A stretch of 5,607 bases of DNA from assembly GCA_003508605.1 (NCBI GenBank), contig DNUB01000053.1, positions 1 to 5,607 on the forward strand. The letters run 5' to 3'. This DNA is from Oscillospiraceae bacterium (GTDB lineage: Bacteria; Bacillota; Clostridia; Oscillospirales; Ruminococcaceae). How positions within the stretch are numbered: the first letter of the stretch is position 1; each line of letters starts with the position of its first letter. Positions 1 to 5,607 of this stretch are shown here, piece after piece. Position numbers and translations under genes: made by a program. The notes beneath the pieces were generated by a model. The model had not been told where the DNA came from, made no database searches, and saw nothing but the letters and a program-made list of their open reading frames with translations.

Positions 1-25
1 GACATCGGATTTTGATTATAATATC

Positions 26-77
26 GTGCAGCGGCTCTGACTTTTGCGGATTTTACATTCAAATCCCGCTGCTGCAC
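26..77 (-). other. Foldable leader segment of the leftward transcript
   Basis: In the minus-strand RNA, GTGCAG (77-72) can pair with CTGCAC (31-26). Inside it GCGGGATTT (69-61) pairs with AAATCCGC (53-46) around a seven-base loop with one bulged G. An alternative pairing of GCAGCGG with CCGCTGC competes with the inner stem. The fold is visible in sequence only; it matches no riboswitch class I recognise and may be coincidence. Confidence 0.3.
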
Positions 78-81
78 TTTT

Positions 82-127
82 CACCACAAAAGTGAATAAT
101 TTACCACTTTATTAAAGTATACACCAC
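82..127 (-). repeat. Three GTGGT[GA] boxes at exact 20-base steps, possible operator
   Basis: On the minus strand GTGGTG (127-122), GTGGTA (107-102) and GTGGTG (87-82) are each 20 bases apart; GTGCAG (77-72) follows ten bases later. The first box abuts the -10 element of the leftward promoter and the others cover the start of its transcript, a repressor-like position. The last full box is the loop of a perfect inverted repeat, CACTTTT/AAAAGTG (75-81 and 88-94). Ten-base-phased GTGG repeats are reminiscent of MraZ sites, but that assignment is speculative. Confidence 0.45.
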
Positions 128-144
128 GGAGCAGTAAAAATCAA
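116..144 (-). promoter_or_regulatory. Sigma-A-type promoter for a leftward transcript leaving the window
   Basis: On the minus strand TTGATT (144-139, 4/6) and TATACT (121-116, 5/6) are separated by exactly 17 bases. It lies just beyond the operon terminator, so it should start a separate unit near 109 that runs off the left end. No start codon with a good ribosome-binding site is visible before the edge. One minus-strand frame is open from GTG 77 to the edge (26 codons), but it has no Shine-Dalgarno sequence, so I do not call a gene. Confidence 0.6.
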
Positions 145-157
145 CCTTTTAAATGTA

Positions 158-181
158 TTCTTCGAAAGGAAAAACGAAGAA
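158..181. repeat. Perfect 7-bp inverted repeat TTCTTCG/CGAAGAA
   Basis: TTCTTCG (158-164) and CGAAGAA (175-181) are perfect complements around a 10-base A-rich spacer. There is no T-run, so a terminator is unlikely. It sits just upstream of the -35 of the leftward promoter (144-139), where an activator site could lie. Confidence 0.35.
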
Positions 182-211
182 ATTTCTCCCCCGTTTTTGT
201 TGCTATTTCAC

Positions 212-240
212 AAAAAAAGAACGCCCGAATTGGACGTTCT
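212..240 (-). terminator. Intrinsic terminator of the two-gene operon
   Basis: Read on the minus strand, AGAACG (240-235) pairs with CGTTCT (223-218). The stem continues through a U-G wobble and CC/GG to a five-base AAUUC loop, nine pairs in all. A run of seven T (218-212), the first shared with the stem, follows directly. The plus strand lacks a U-run after the stem, so the terminator acts on leftward transcription only. Confidence 0.85.
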
Positions 241-439
241 ATAAGAAAAAACAATATGTGGTAGAGTTTTTTTATACCTATGCCATATCTGCTCAGTGGC
301 AAAAAGTGGCAATTTTTTAAAGAGCTTTAAGCGGCATCTTATCCCGATTTTTTAAAACCGTAATATTATGTTGACTAAAAATGAATTAAAACCACAAAAA
401 CCCTATATTTTATAAGCCGCCGCCTTGGGTTTATGCGGA
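241..439 (-). other. AT-rich 3' trailer of the operon, no gene seen
   Basis: About 200 bases separate the GHKL stop codon from the terminator. On the minus strand only very short frames are found. Visible structure is limited to a TTAAAG-AG-CTTTAA palindrome (317-330), an AGTGGCAA tandem repeat (295-312), a TGCCA/TGGCA pair (281-285 and 297-301) and a weak AACCC/GGGTT stem just after the stop, followed by a T-rich stretch. It would be transcribed as an untranslated tail. Confidence 0.5.
295..312 (+). repeat. Tandem AGTGGCAA repeat with 10-base period
   Basis: AGTGGCAA occurs at 295-302 and again at 305-312, exactly one helical turn apart, with an A-rich linker. The phasing resembles a protein-binding repeat, but it lies in the operon trailer, away from any recognised promoter. 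Confidence 0.4.
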
Positions 440-3400
440 TTATTCCCCAGCAGCCTCCGCAAATTCACCGTTTTCCTGCGAATCTTGATTATCGATTACC
501 CACTTTGCCGCCATAAGGGGAGTAAGCCTGAATTCCAAGGTTTCCTCCTTAGCGTTTACAACCTCGGTGTTTCTTCCGTAATCGTCGGCGGTAACATTGT
601 AAATCAGATGAGGAATATACTTTAAGGTACAAATAAAGAATTCGGGGGCGATTTTACTTGCAACTGAAATTTCTTTAAGCCACATAAACGGCGACATACC
701 GCCTATGGACAAATCACGTACAAACCAGCAGTCGGAATCCGCAATATCATTGCGGCAAAGATACATTGAAAAATTAAATCTCTTTTCTATTCCGTCTGTC
801 ATTGTGTCTATGGAAAAATCGACCATATCGTGAGCGTTTACATTGTATGCGCCCTCACCGCATTTACTGCAGTAGGTACCGTAACCGTAAAGTCTGTTGT
901 TGATATCCTTTGCAAAATACATTTTATAGTTGGGAAGATCGGTATGGTCCTTAATACTGCTGTATAAATCAAGCGCAAACTGAAATTCCTCTCTTTCAAA
1001 CACAGGAGCTCTCTTATCCTTCATAGGCATCTGATCGGGGATAATACGGCAGGGATCCTTTGTATGGCTGAAGAATCGGTTCAGAATGCCTTTATCCTCA
1101 CCGGCTATGGCATATTCCACCATAGAGGCAAATTCGGTTTTATTAAGATCGTCGCGCAGAATCACATAGCGTGAAGCCGCCGCCCTTTCCTCCTCGGTAA
1201 ATGCTTGATTATACCGTTTAATGGCGGCGGGCTTTCCGTTTGCGTCAAGAAGTATTACGCCGTCATATTTAAGGTTGCAGACATAAATTTCCTTAAGAAT
1301 CGCCGCTGTCTGCTGTTCGGGGGAGCAGTCTCTCAAAAGTCCCGCAATCTCCTTTTCGTCAAAGGTGTAAACCGACTTTTCATAAGGGAAGCTGAATACT
1401 CTGCCCTTAAGAATGCCCGATTCCACAAGCTTGGTAGCGTCTCCCATAATTTCCAGCAGGTCGGCGTCGGTAACGCTGCCGGGAATCATAAACTGCTTTC
1501 CGTAAACCGAGAAACGGTACTTTTTATTAAAGTCAAGCACCAGATTTATTTCCCCGCCCTGACTTTTAATCTCCCTCATAAAGCTCATTACGTCCTTGCC
1601 CTGTGTGAAGGAGTTTACCATCATGGCGGTAACCTCGTGGTAATTCTGCACGCTTGTAAAGCGTCTTTCACGCTTCGCAAGAGTTTCCATTACATTTTTG
1701 ATGTTGCCGACCTTGATCTTTGAAATTTCAAAGGAATAATTCTCGTCGTCTCTGTCATAGTGAAGTCTGTAGTACTTCATAGACAGCTTATAATCCTCTC
1801 CCGATGACTCGTCGTAAAGGGTAAGGATATTTTCAAGAGCAACCTCGTCCTCCACCGAGTCGTTGTTCAGATACTGAGGCAGATAATAGCCGATAACGCT
1901 TGGGAAGCCCTTGTATATGTCGTAGTCGGTAAGCTTTCCGCTTTTTTCCGAGGAAATCTTATAGGTTTTATCCCCTCTGATAAATTCATAGCAGTAAGCC
2001 CTGCCGCTTCTTCCTCCGTCCTCGCTTTCCCACTCGTAGCCCGCATACATAGACTTGTTGACAAATTCGGAAAGATTTTTCCTCATATTGTCAAGTCTGA
2101 CATCTATGTACTCGGCGTCTGCGCTGCCGTCGTTTTTTCTCGCCTCGGGAACGTTAAAGGTAACGCTTTTAAAGCCGTGCTCCTTAATATCGTCATAGGT
2201 GCAGGGGACGTCCTCTCCGGGAAACTGCACGGATATTCCGGAAACAAAGGTGTCCTTGATTTTTTCGGCATAGCGGCTGGTTTTCATAAAGCTGTTGAAA
2301 AACTCAAAGGCGTAGGAGCGGGGAGTCATAAAATAGCAGTCCGTATCGGGAACAGGCTTAAGATCCAATACGAAATACTTCTTATACTCCTTTAATATTG
2401 CGGGAATATCACGCTCCAGGGCAAGGGAAACCGCTTCCTCCTTATCATAGCGTATACCCGTACGGCAATAGGTTATATAGCCGTTAGGGACGCTTACGAA
2501 AAAGGCGGACAGCTTTTCGTCTACAAATTTATCGTTATTTGCGCCTATATAGCCCGTAAGCTCATAGGTAGAAAAATAGTTATACTTTGAAAGCAAAAGC
2601 TTTATAATCTTTTCCCGCTTTGCATTGGCTACCGCAAAGGGAATAAGGTAAACAAAGCCTTCCTTTTCATAGTGCAAAAAATCCACCAGGCTTTTATTAT
2701 TATGATAAAAGCGGATCTTTGCCACATCGTTTTCGTCCTTCTTGTGCAGGATTATACGGTATAAGTCCGTCATTTTTCCCTGCTGAACCACCGCCAGGCT
2801 TACCGACTTTGCCGCACTGTCGTCAAGAGAAAGTGCGTCGGTCATCAGGTGCTTTCTGTTAAAGGCAAAGCACAGCTCCACCATATTAAGGTAGTCGCCC
2901 TTTTTTTCGGTAAGGGTGACAAAGTTTTCCCTTATACGCTCATACTCCGACCCGTCAAGCTGGAGAGTTATTTTTGTGCCTTCAAAAACGGGACTGTTTA
3001 AGGAAAGGGACTCAACCCTCAAATTTCCGCCGCTGTTGACTATCTTGAAGCTAAAGCTGTTGGAGCGTATGGAAAGGGCTTCAACATTAAGGAACACGCT
3101 TTTTGCACCTATACCGAAGCGCCCCTCTCTTGACTGATCGCCGTTATTCATACCGAAGCTTAAATAATAGAGGATATCCTCCATTGAAAAGCCCGCTTCA
3201 TTATAGGAAATGGTAACAAGATTATTTTCGCCGAAATCAACGACAATTTTAATATCACCGTCAACATAGCGGCAGCCCAAGGCGTTCTGAAACAGCTCTC
3301 GAATTATACTTTCCTTAGGATAGTCGGATATGTTCATACGTGCGTTAAAGCCCGTTCTTCCGCTGAACACATCATTGTAGTAATTTATTACCGCCTTGCT

Positions 3401-3532
3401 GTCAATAAAGTTTTTGCTGACAAGCTCTTCGATTTTAACAAGGTATGCGGTTTTTGCCTCCTCGTCAGCATTAAGGTGCGCCTGATAAAAGTCGCCTATA
3501 AGCTGGACGATGTTCTTTTCTGTGTCCGCCAT
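440..3532 (-). CDS. GHKL (Hsp90/sacsin-like) ATPase protein with long uncharacterised C-terminal region
   Basis: A 1030-residue protein from ATG 3532; a TTG one codon upstream is less likely because it leaves only about 4 bases after the AGGAGG. The N-terminal ~220 residues carry a GHKL ATP-binding (Bergerat) fold. The N-box ELFQNA is at 79-84. A G1-like segment YNEAGFSMEDI is at 110-120. The G2 lid GRFGIGAKSVF is at 137-147. A G3-like GTKITL is at 185-190. N-box E79 and N83 and the GxGxK lid are intact. The usual DxGxG aspartate is replaced, as in the sacsin/NOV-like branch, whose motif resembles HNGxPF (from memory). The remaining ~800 residues are unrecognised. Near the C-terminus, CSKC at 888-891 with C926 and C935 could bind a metal. 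No transmembrane segment or signal peptide is visible. The family uses ATP-driven dimer closure to remodel bound partners or DNA. The partner here is probably the upstream SNF2-like protein, made from the same mRNA by coupled translation. A defence role is a hypothesis only. Confidence 0.88.
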   Translation of the reverse strand: MADTEKNIVQLIGDFYQAHLNADEEAKTAYLVKIEELVSKNFIDSKAVINYYNDVFSGRTGFNARMNISDYPKESIIRELFQNALGCRYVDGDIKIVVDFGENNLVTISYNEAGFSMEDILYYLSFGMNNGDQSREGRFGIGAKSVFLNVEALSIRSNSFSFKIVNSGGNLRVESLSLNSPVFEGTKITLQLDGSEYERIRENFVTLTEKKGDYLNMVELCFAFNRKHLMTDALSLDDSAAKSVSLAVVQQGKMTDLYRIILHKKDENDVAKIRFYHNNKSLVDFLHYEKEGFVYLIPFAVANAKREKIIKLLLSKYNYFSTYELTGYIGANNDKFVDEKLSAFFVSVPNGYITYCRTGIRYDKEEAVSLALERDIPAILKEYKKYFVLDLKPVPDTDCYFMTPRSYAFEFFNSFMKTSRYAEKIKDTFVSGISVQFPGEDVPCTYDDIKEHGFKSVTFNVPEARKNDGSADAEYIDVRLDNMRKNLSEFVNKSMYAGYEWESEDGGRSGRAYCYEFIRGDKTYKISSEKSGKLTDYDIYKGFPSVIGYYLPQYLNNDSVEDEVALENILTLYDESSGEDYKLSMKYYRLHYDRDDENYSFEISKIKVGNIKNVMETLAKRERRFTSVQNYHEVTAMMVNSFTQGKDVMSFMREIKSQGGEINLVLDFNKKYRFSVYGKQFMIPGSVTDADLLEIMGDATKLVESGILKGRVFSFPYEKSVYTFDEKEIAGLLRDCSPEQQTAAILKEIYVCNLKYDGVILLDANGKPAAIKRYNQAFTEEERAAASRYVILRDDLNKTEFASMVEYAIAGEDKGILNRFFSHTKDPCRIIPDQMPMKDKRAPVFEREEFQFALDLYSSIKDHTDLPNYKMYFAKDINNRLYGYGTYCSKCGEGAYNVNAHDMVDFSIDTMTDGIEKRFNFSMYLCRNDIADSDCWFVRDLSIGGMSPFMWLKEISVASKIAPEFFICTLKYIPHLIYNVTADDYGRNTEVVNAKEETLEFRLTPLMAAKWVIDNQDSQENGEFAEAAGE

Positions 3533-5430
3533 CAAACCACCTCCTCAAAAACTTCTCTGAGAAACTCATTATAATCCTTGCCGTAACCGCAGTTTCGGTT
3601 TAAGAAATTCCAAGCACAGTAGAATACATAAGCCTTATCCGTTTCCTTCACATCCCGGAGCAAAGCCAAAAGCTTATCGGCGGTATCACATTCCTTCAGT
3701 GCTTCCCTCGCCCTCAGCTGCTCCAAAACGATAGGCTCGGTTTCAAGACCTCTGCTTATCAAACCGTAATCATTGTCCCCTTCAATGTTATACGCCTTTG
3801 AAAGCAGCATACCGTTGGAATCAAGGAAGCAGCAGCCCTGCCTGAGCTGTTGGATTTTCGGGGCAAGAATATTGTTGGCCGCCTTTTTGTCCACGATTTT
3901 TCCCGGCAGACCGAAAGCTGCCTTTATTGCGTCACGCTTGCGGCAAATTATTTCTCTTGTACTTTCGGAAACGTTTTTAATATTATACTTTACGGCAATT
4001 GCGCTTATCTTTTCGTCAGAAAAATCCTCGGCTCCCTCCAGCTCGCACAGCATAGAGGAAATTATATTGTCCAGTCCCTCTGTAAACAGGTAAATGTTCC
4101 TTCCAGGTATCCCGTACACAAAGCTTTCCGCAATATTCAGTGCCAAGGTGCTGCAAAGCATTCTGCCGTCAAACAAATCCTTATCGTCTCTGAACATAAT
4201 AAACTGCGGATTTGTAAAGCCTTTTCTCCCGCCCTGCCTGAATCTGCGGTGGAGCGTAAGAGGGCTGTTCGGCAGCTCAAAGCAGAACACATGGGTTATA
4301 TTGTCTATTAAGTCATACTGCTCATGCTGGTCGTCAAGGGAAAGGATCACTCGTATATCCGCCTTTTTCTTTCCGTCAAAGTTTCTTCTTGAATCGTCAA
4401 TGTTATAAAGCTGACCCTTTTTAACGGCAATAATCCGCTTTAATCCCACTGCAGAGGTGGAAAGCACCTTCTGAACATATTCAAGGGTCTTTTCGGAGGA
4501 AAAATAAGTGATGATCCTTGTATCGGGATCCTCCAAAAGCATGGAAACCTCGTTTATGTAGGCGTCCAATTTTGAATCAAATCCTCTCAGCGCATTAACA
4601 ATGTGATCGTCGTATCTGTCGCAGTTATAAAGCTTGCGCATATCGAGGGTAAGCTCCTCAAAAACATTGCCGCCGTAGGAATAAAGAGAGGTAATGGACT
4701 GATCCTGCTTAGCCTTTAAAATTTCATCATTCACTTTGTAGCTTATGATTTTTATATCGGGGCTTACGGTATCATGGGAGGTAAAGCAGCGCATAAAGGG
4801 AGTTGAAAGGGAAAATTCGGCAGCCGTCTCATCGGGAGTATTGGTTTTAAAATACTCCGCCTTTGAGCTGTTTTCCAAAAACTTTACAGGCAGCATCGAA
4901 AGCTTTTCCGCTTCACCCGGCGCGGTTTTTATATAGGGAGCGAAAACCACAAGCTTTTTCGTCCTAATATCGTAGCTTTCAAGTATTTTGTCAATTTCCA
5001 TGCCCCCGCTGGAAAGACCGCCGTCAATTATCACCAGATCCCATACGAGACCCGACTCCCTGATTTTTTCAAATACGGGATTTTCGGCCGCTTCGCAGTA
5101 AGTGATATAAAAATTGCTGATATTTGGCGAAAAGAAATTCAGGCTTTTCGGATCGGCGGTAATAAACTTAAAATCAGCACCTATACCGCATATCATTATC
5201 TGATACCAGGAATATAAAAGCTTTTCCGTTGTAATCAGAAGAATCGAAGGCATAGCCGTCTTGGTGACGGTGTCCAGCACCGCCAGCTGCGCCTTTCCGT
5301 TTTTGTCATTTCCCTGCTGATCCATAACTATGGCGCAGTCAAACTCCTTAAGCTTTCTCATAAATGCAATATTAATAGCATTCAGCGAAATCTTATCCAG
5401 AACAATTCCTTTAACGCTGTTTTCACTCAT
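3532..5430 (-). CDS. Degenerate SNF2-like SF2 helicase protein (probable pseudo-helicase), first gene of a two-gene operon
   Basis: A 632-residue protein starting at ATG 5430, eight bases after AAGGAG. The SNF2-type two-lobed helicase layout can be followed. Motif I-like DQQGNDKN is at 37-44, where DEMGLGKT is expected. Motif Ia-like SILLITTEKLLYSWYQ is at 62-77. A Ib-like FYITY is at 107-111. Motif II-like DLVIID is at 131-136, followed by GG instead of EAH/EAQ. Motif IV-like RIITYFSS is at 305-312. Motif V-like EQYDL is at 370-374, followed by HVFCFELPNSP at 380-390. Motif VI-like HRRFRQGGRKG is at 394-404. The Walker lysine (K43), the motif II aspartate (D136) and arginines R395/R398 can be aligned. 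The P-loop Thr/Ser, the catalytic Glu of motif II and the motif III TATP signature are missing. Residues 430-632 look mostly helical and match nothing I know. No signal peptide or membrane segment is visible, so it is probably cytoplasmic. The coding call is very secure; SNF2 ancestry is likely; loss of ATPase activity is inferred. It is likely a nucleic-acid-binding or scaffolding partner of the downstream GHKL protein. Confidence 0.85.
   Translation of the reverse strand: MSENSVKGIVLDKISLNAINIAFMRKLKEFDCAIVMDQQGNDKNGKAQLAVLDTVTKTAMPSILLITTEKLLYSWYQIMICGIGADFKFITADPKSLNFFSPNISNFYITYCEAAENPVFEKIRESGLVWDLVIIDGGLSSGGMEIDKILESYDIRTKKLVVFAPYIKTAPGEAEKLSMLPVKFLENSSKAEYFKTNTPDETAAEFSLSTPFMRCFTSHDTVSPDIKIISYKVNDEILKAKQDQSITSLYSYGGNVFEELTLDMRKLYNCDRYDDHIVNALRGFDSKLDAYINEVSMLLEDPDTRIITYFSSEKTLEYVQKVLSTSAVGLKRIIAVKKGQLYNIDDSRRNFDGKKKADIRVILSLDDQHEQYDLIDNITHVFCFELPNSPLTLHRRFRQGGRKGFTNPQFIMFRDDKDLFDGRMLCSTLALNIAESFVYGIPGRNIYLFTEGLDNIISSMLCELEGAEDFSDEKISAIAVKYNIKNVSESTREIICRKRDAIKAAFGLPGKIVDKKAANNILAPKIQQLRQGCCFLDSNGMLLSKAYNIEGDNDYGLISRGLETEPIVLEQLRAREALKECDTADKLLALLRDVKETDKAYVFYCAWNFLNRNCGYGKDYNEFLREVFEEVV
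3538..3545 (-). promoter_or_regulatory. Ribosome-binding site for the GHKL gene, inside the end of the upstream gene
   Basis: AGGAGGTG is a near-perfect anti-Shine-Dalgarno match lying in the last codons of the SNF2-like gene. It ends seven bases (counted from AGGAGG) before ATG 3532 and only four before TTG 3535, so it decides the start in favour of ATG. The junction reads TGATG: the stop codon at 3534-3532 shares its A with the start codon, a classic arrangement for termination-reinitiation and near-equal synthesis of two partners. Confidence 0.85.
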
Positions 5431-5438
5431 TGCAAAAG

Positions 5439-5444
5439 CTCCTT
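5439..5444 (-). promoter_or_regulatory. Ribosome-binding site for the SNF2-like gene
   Basis: AAGGAG lies eight bases before ATG 5430, which is good Firmicute spacing. It supports this ATG as the true start. The protein from here aligns with the region expected just before helicase motif I, leaving no missing N-terminus. Confidence 0.8.
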
Positions 5445-5464
5445 ATCTGTCATTTATCCGTCTG

Positions 5465-5517
5465 AGAGCCTGTTTTCAAGGCAAAATTGCATACCCTATC
5501 CTTTGAAAATACGCTCT
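5465..5517 (-). repeat. Long imperfect dyad in the operon leader
   Basis: Arms AGAGC/GCTCT (5 bp, 5465-5469 and 5513-5517) enclose a second pair, TTTTCAAGG (5473-5481) and CCTTTGAAAA (5500-5509), which pair apart from one bulged base. The loop is 18 bases. About 15 base pairs can form in the minus-strand transcript. No U-run follows, so it is not a terminator. It ends about 20 bases before the Shine-Dalgarno sequence and could be an mRNA structure or a DNA operator. Confidence 0.45.
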
Positions 5518-5540
5518 TGATTACGGTAAAACAATTACCT

Positions 5541-5568
5541 ATTACATTCGGTTACAAAAAATACACAA
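5541..5568 (-). promoter_or_regulatory. Candidate sigma-A promoter of the two-gene operon (weak)
   Basis: On the minus strand, TTGTGT (5568-5563, 3/6 match to TTGACA) and TGTAAT (5546-5541, 5/6 match to TATAAT) are separated by 16 bases. Transcription would start near 5534, giving a leader of about 104 bases that contains the dyad at 5465-5517. An alternative of similar quality is TTGTTT (5534-5529) with TATTTT (5511-5506) at 17 bases, which would place the dyad over the -10 element. The sequence alone does not decide between them. Confidence 0.3.
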
Positions 5569-5579
5569 ATTCAGTTACA
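5546..5579 (-). repeat. Direct repeat TGTAACYGAAT x2, possible operator
   Basis: TGTAACTGAAT (5579-5569) and TGTAACCGAAT (5556-5546) match at 10 of 11 positions and start 23 bases apart, about two helical turns. A third partial copy, TGTAAT, begins at 5546 and is the proposed -10 element. The position over a candidate promoter suggests a binding site for a regulator or simply AT-rich repetition. Confidence 0.4.
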
Positions 5580-5607
5580 TTTTTAGTAAAAATAACAAAA
5601 GACTGCT

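Noticed and set aside
15..22. Perfect TATAAT on both strands (ATTATAAT) as an extra promoter
   Set aside because: On the minus strand no -35-like hexamer lies 16-18 bases upstream; on the plus strand the -35 would be outside the window.
1..40. Plus-strand frame ending at TGA 38-40 as the tail of a convergent gene
   Set aside because: Only twelve codons are visible and no plus-strand terminator with a U-run follows; it cannot be supported.
1..77. Minus-strand frame open from GTG 77 to the window edge (26 codons)
   Set aside because: No Shine-Dalgarno sequence; the segment is dominated by inverted repeats, and an open stretch this short is expected by chance. It could still be the start of a real gene.
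26..77. tRNA-like or CRISPR-like element at the left edge
   Set aside because: No cloverleaf, anticodon arm or CCA end can be formed, and there is no repeat-spacer pattern.
153..320. Plus-strand 55-codon open frame beginning ATG 153
   Set aside because: No ribosome-binding site. The frame reads straight through the terminator hairpin and its A-tracts, and the product is a low-complexity Lys/Phe/Tyr-rich peptide.
317..330. TTAAAG-AG-CTTTAA palindrome as a second terminator
   Set aside because: A loop of two bases is too small, the stem is AT-rich, and no proper T-run follows on either strand.
1205..1723. Plus-strand 172-codon frame and other plus-strand frames inside the two genes
   Set aside because: They are antisense shadows of the two minus-strand genes, lack ribosome-binding sites, and show no domain signature.
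1867..2064. Minus-strand 65-codon frame inside the GHKL gene
   Set aside because: Out-of-frame shadow in an intact gene, with no supporting signal.

Overview
The window looks like chromosomal DNA from a low-to-moderate-GC Firmicute. Gut or rumen clostridia of the Ruminococcus/Oscillospiraceae type are my best guess, from the strong AGGAGG-type ribosome-binding sites, AT-rich intergenic DNA around mid-GC genes, and overall protein style. This taxonomic call is an inference; no marker gene is present.

Layout, right to left (both genes are on the minus strand). Positions 5431-5607 are an AT-rich upstream region with candidate promoters, a direct repeat and a long imperfect dyad. Positions 5430-3532 encode a 632-residue protein whose fold signature is that of an SNF2-type superfamily 2 helicase, but whose catalytic motifs are eroded. 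Its stop codon shares one base with the start of the second gene (3532-440), a 1030-residue protein with an N-terminal GHKL (Hsp90/sacsin-like) ATP-binding domain and a very long C-terminal part that I do not recognise. A 200-base AT-rich trailer leads to a good intrinsic terminator (212-240). Left of it lies a good leftward promoter (116-144) with a regularly spaced GTGGT repeat and a foldable leader. It probably drives another minus-strand unit that runs off the window.

The two genes form a tight, translationally coupled pair framed by their own leader and terminator. Pairings of GHKL ATPases with SF2 helicases are known from prokaryotic conflict (restriction-like) loci, so an anti-phage or DNA/nucleoprotein-remodelling role is a reasonable hypothesis. 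Nothing in the window proves it: there is no nuclease, methylase, toxin or mobile element here. The notable point is that the helicase-like partner appears to have lost its catalytic residues while its frame stays intact, and the GHKL partner keeps most of its ATP site. This suggests a GHKL machine with a pseudo-helicase partner.
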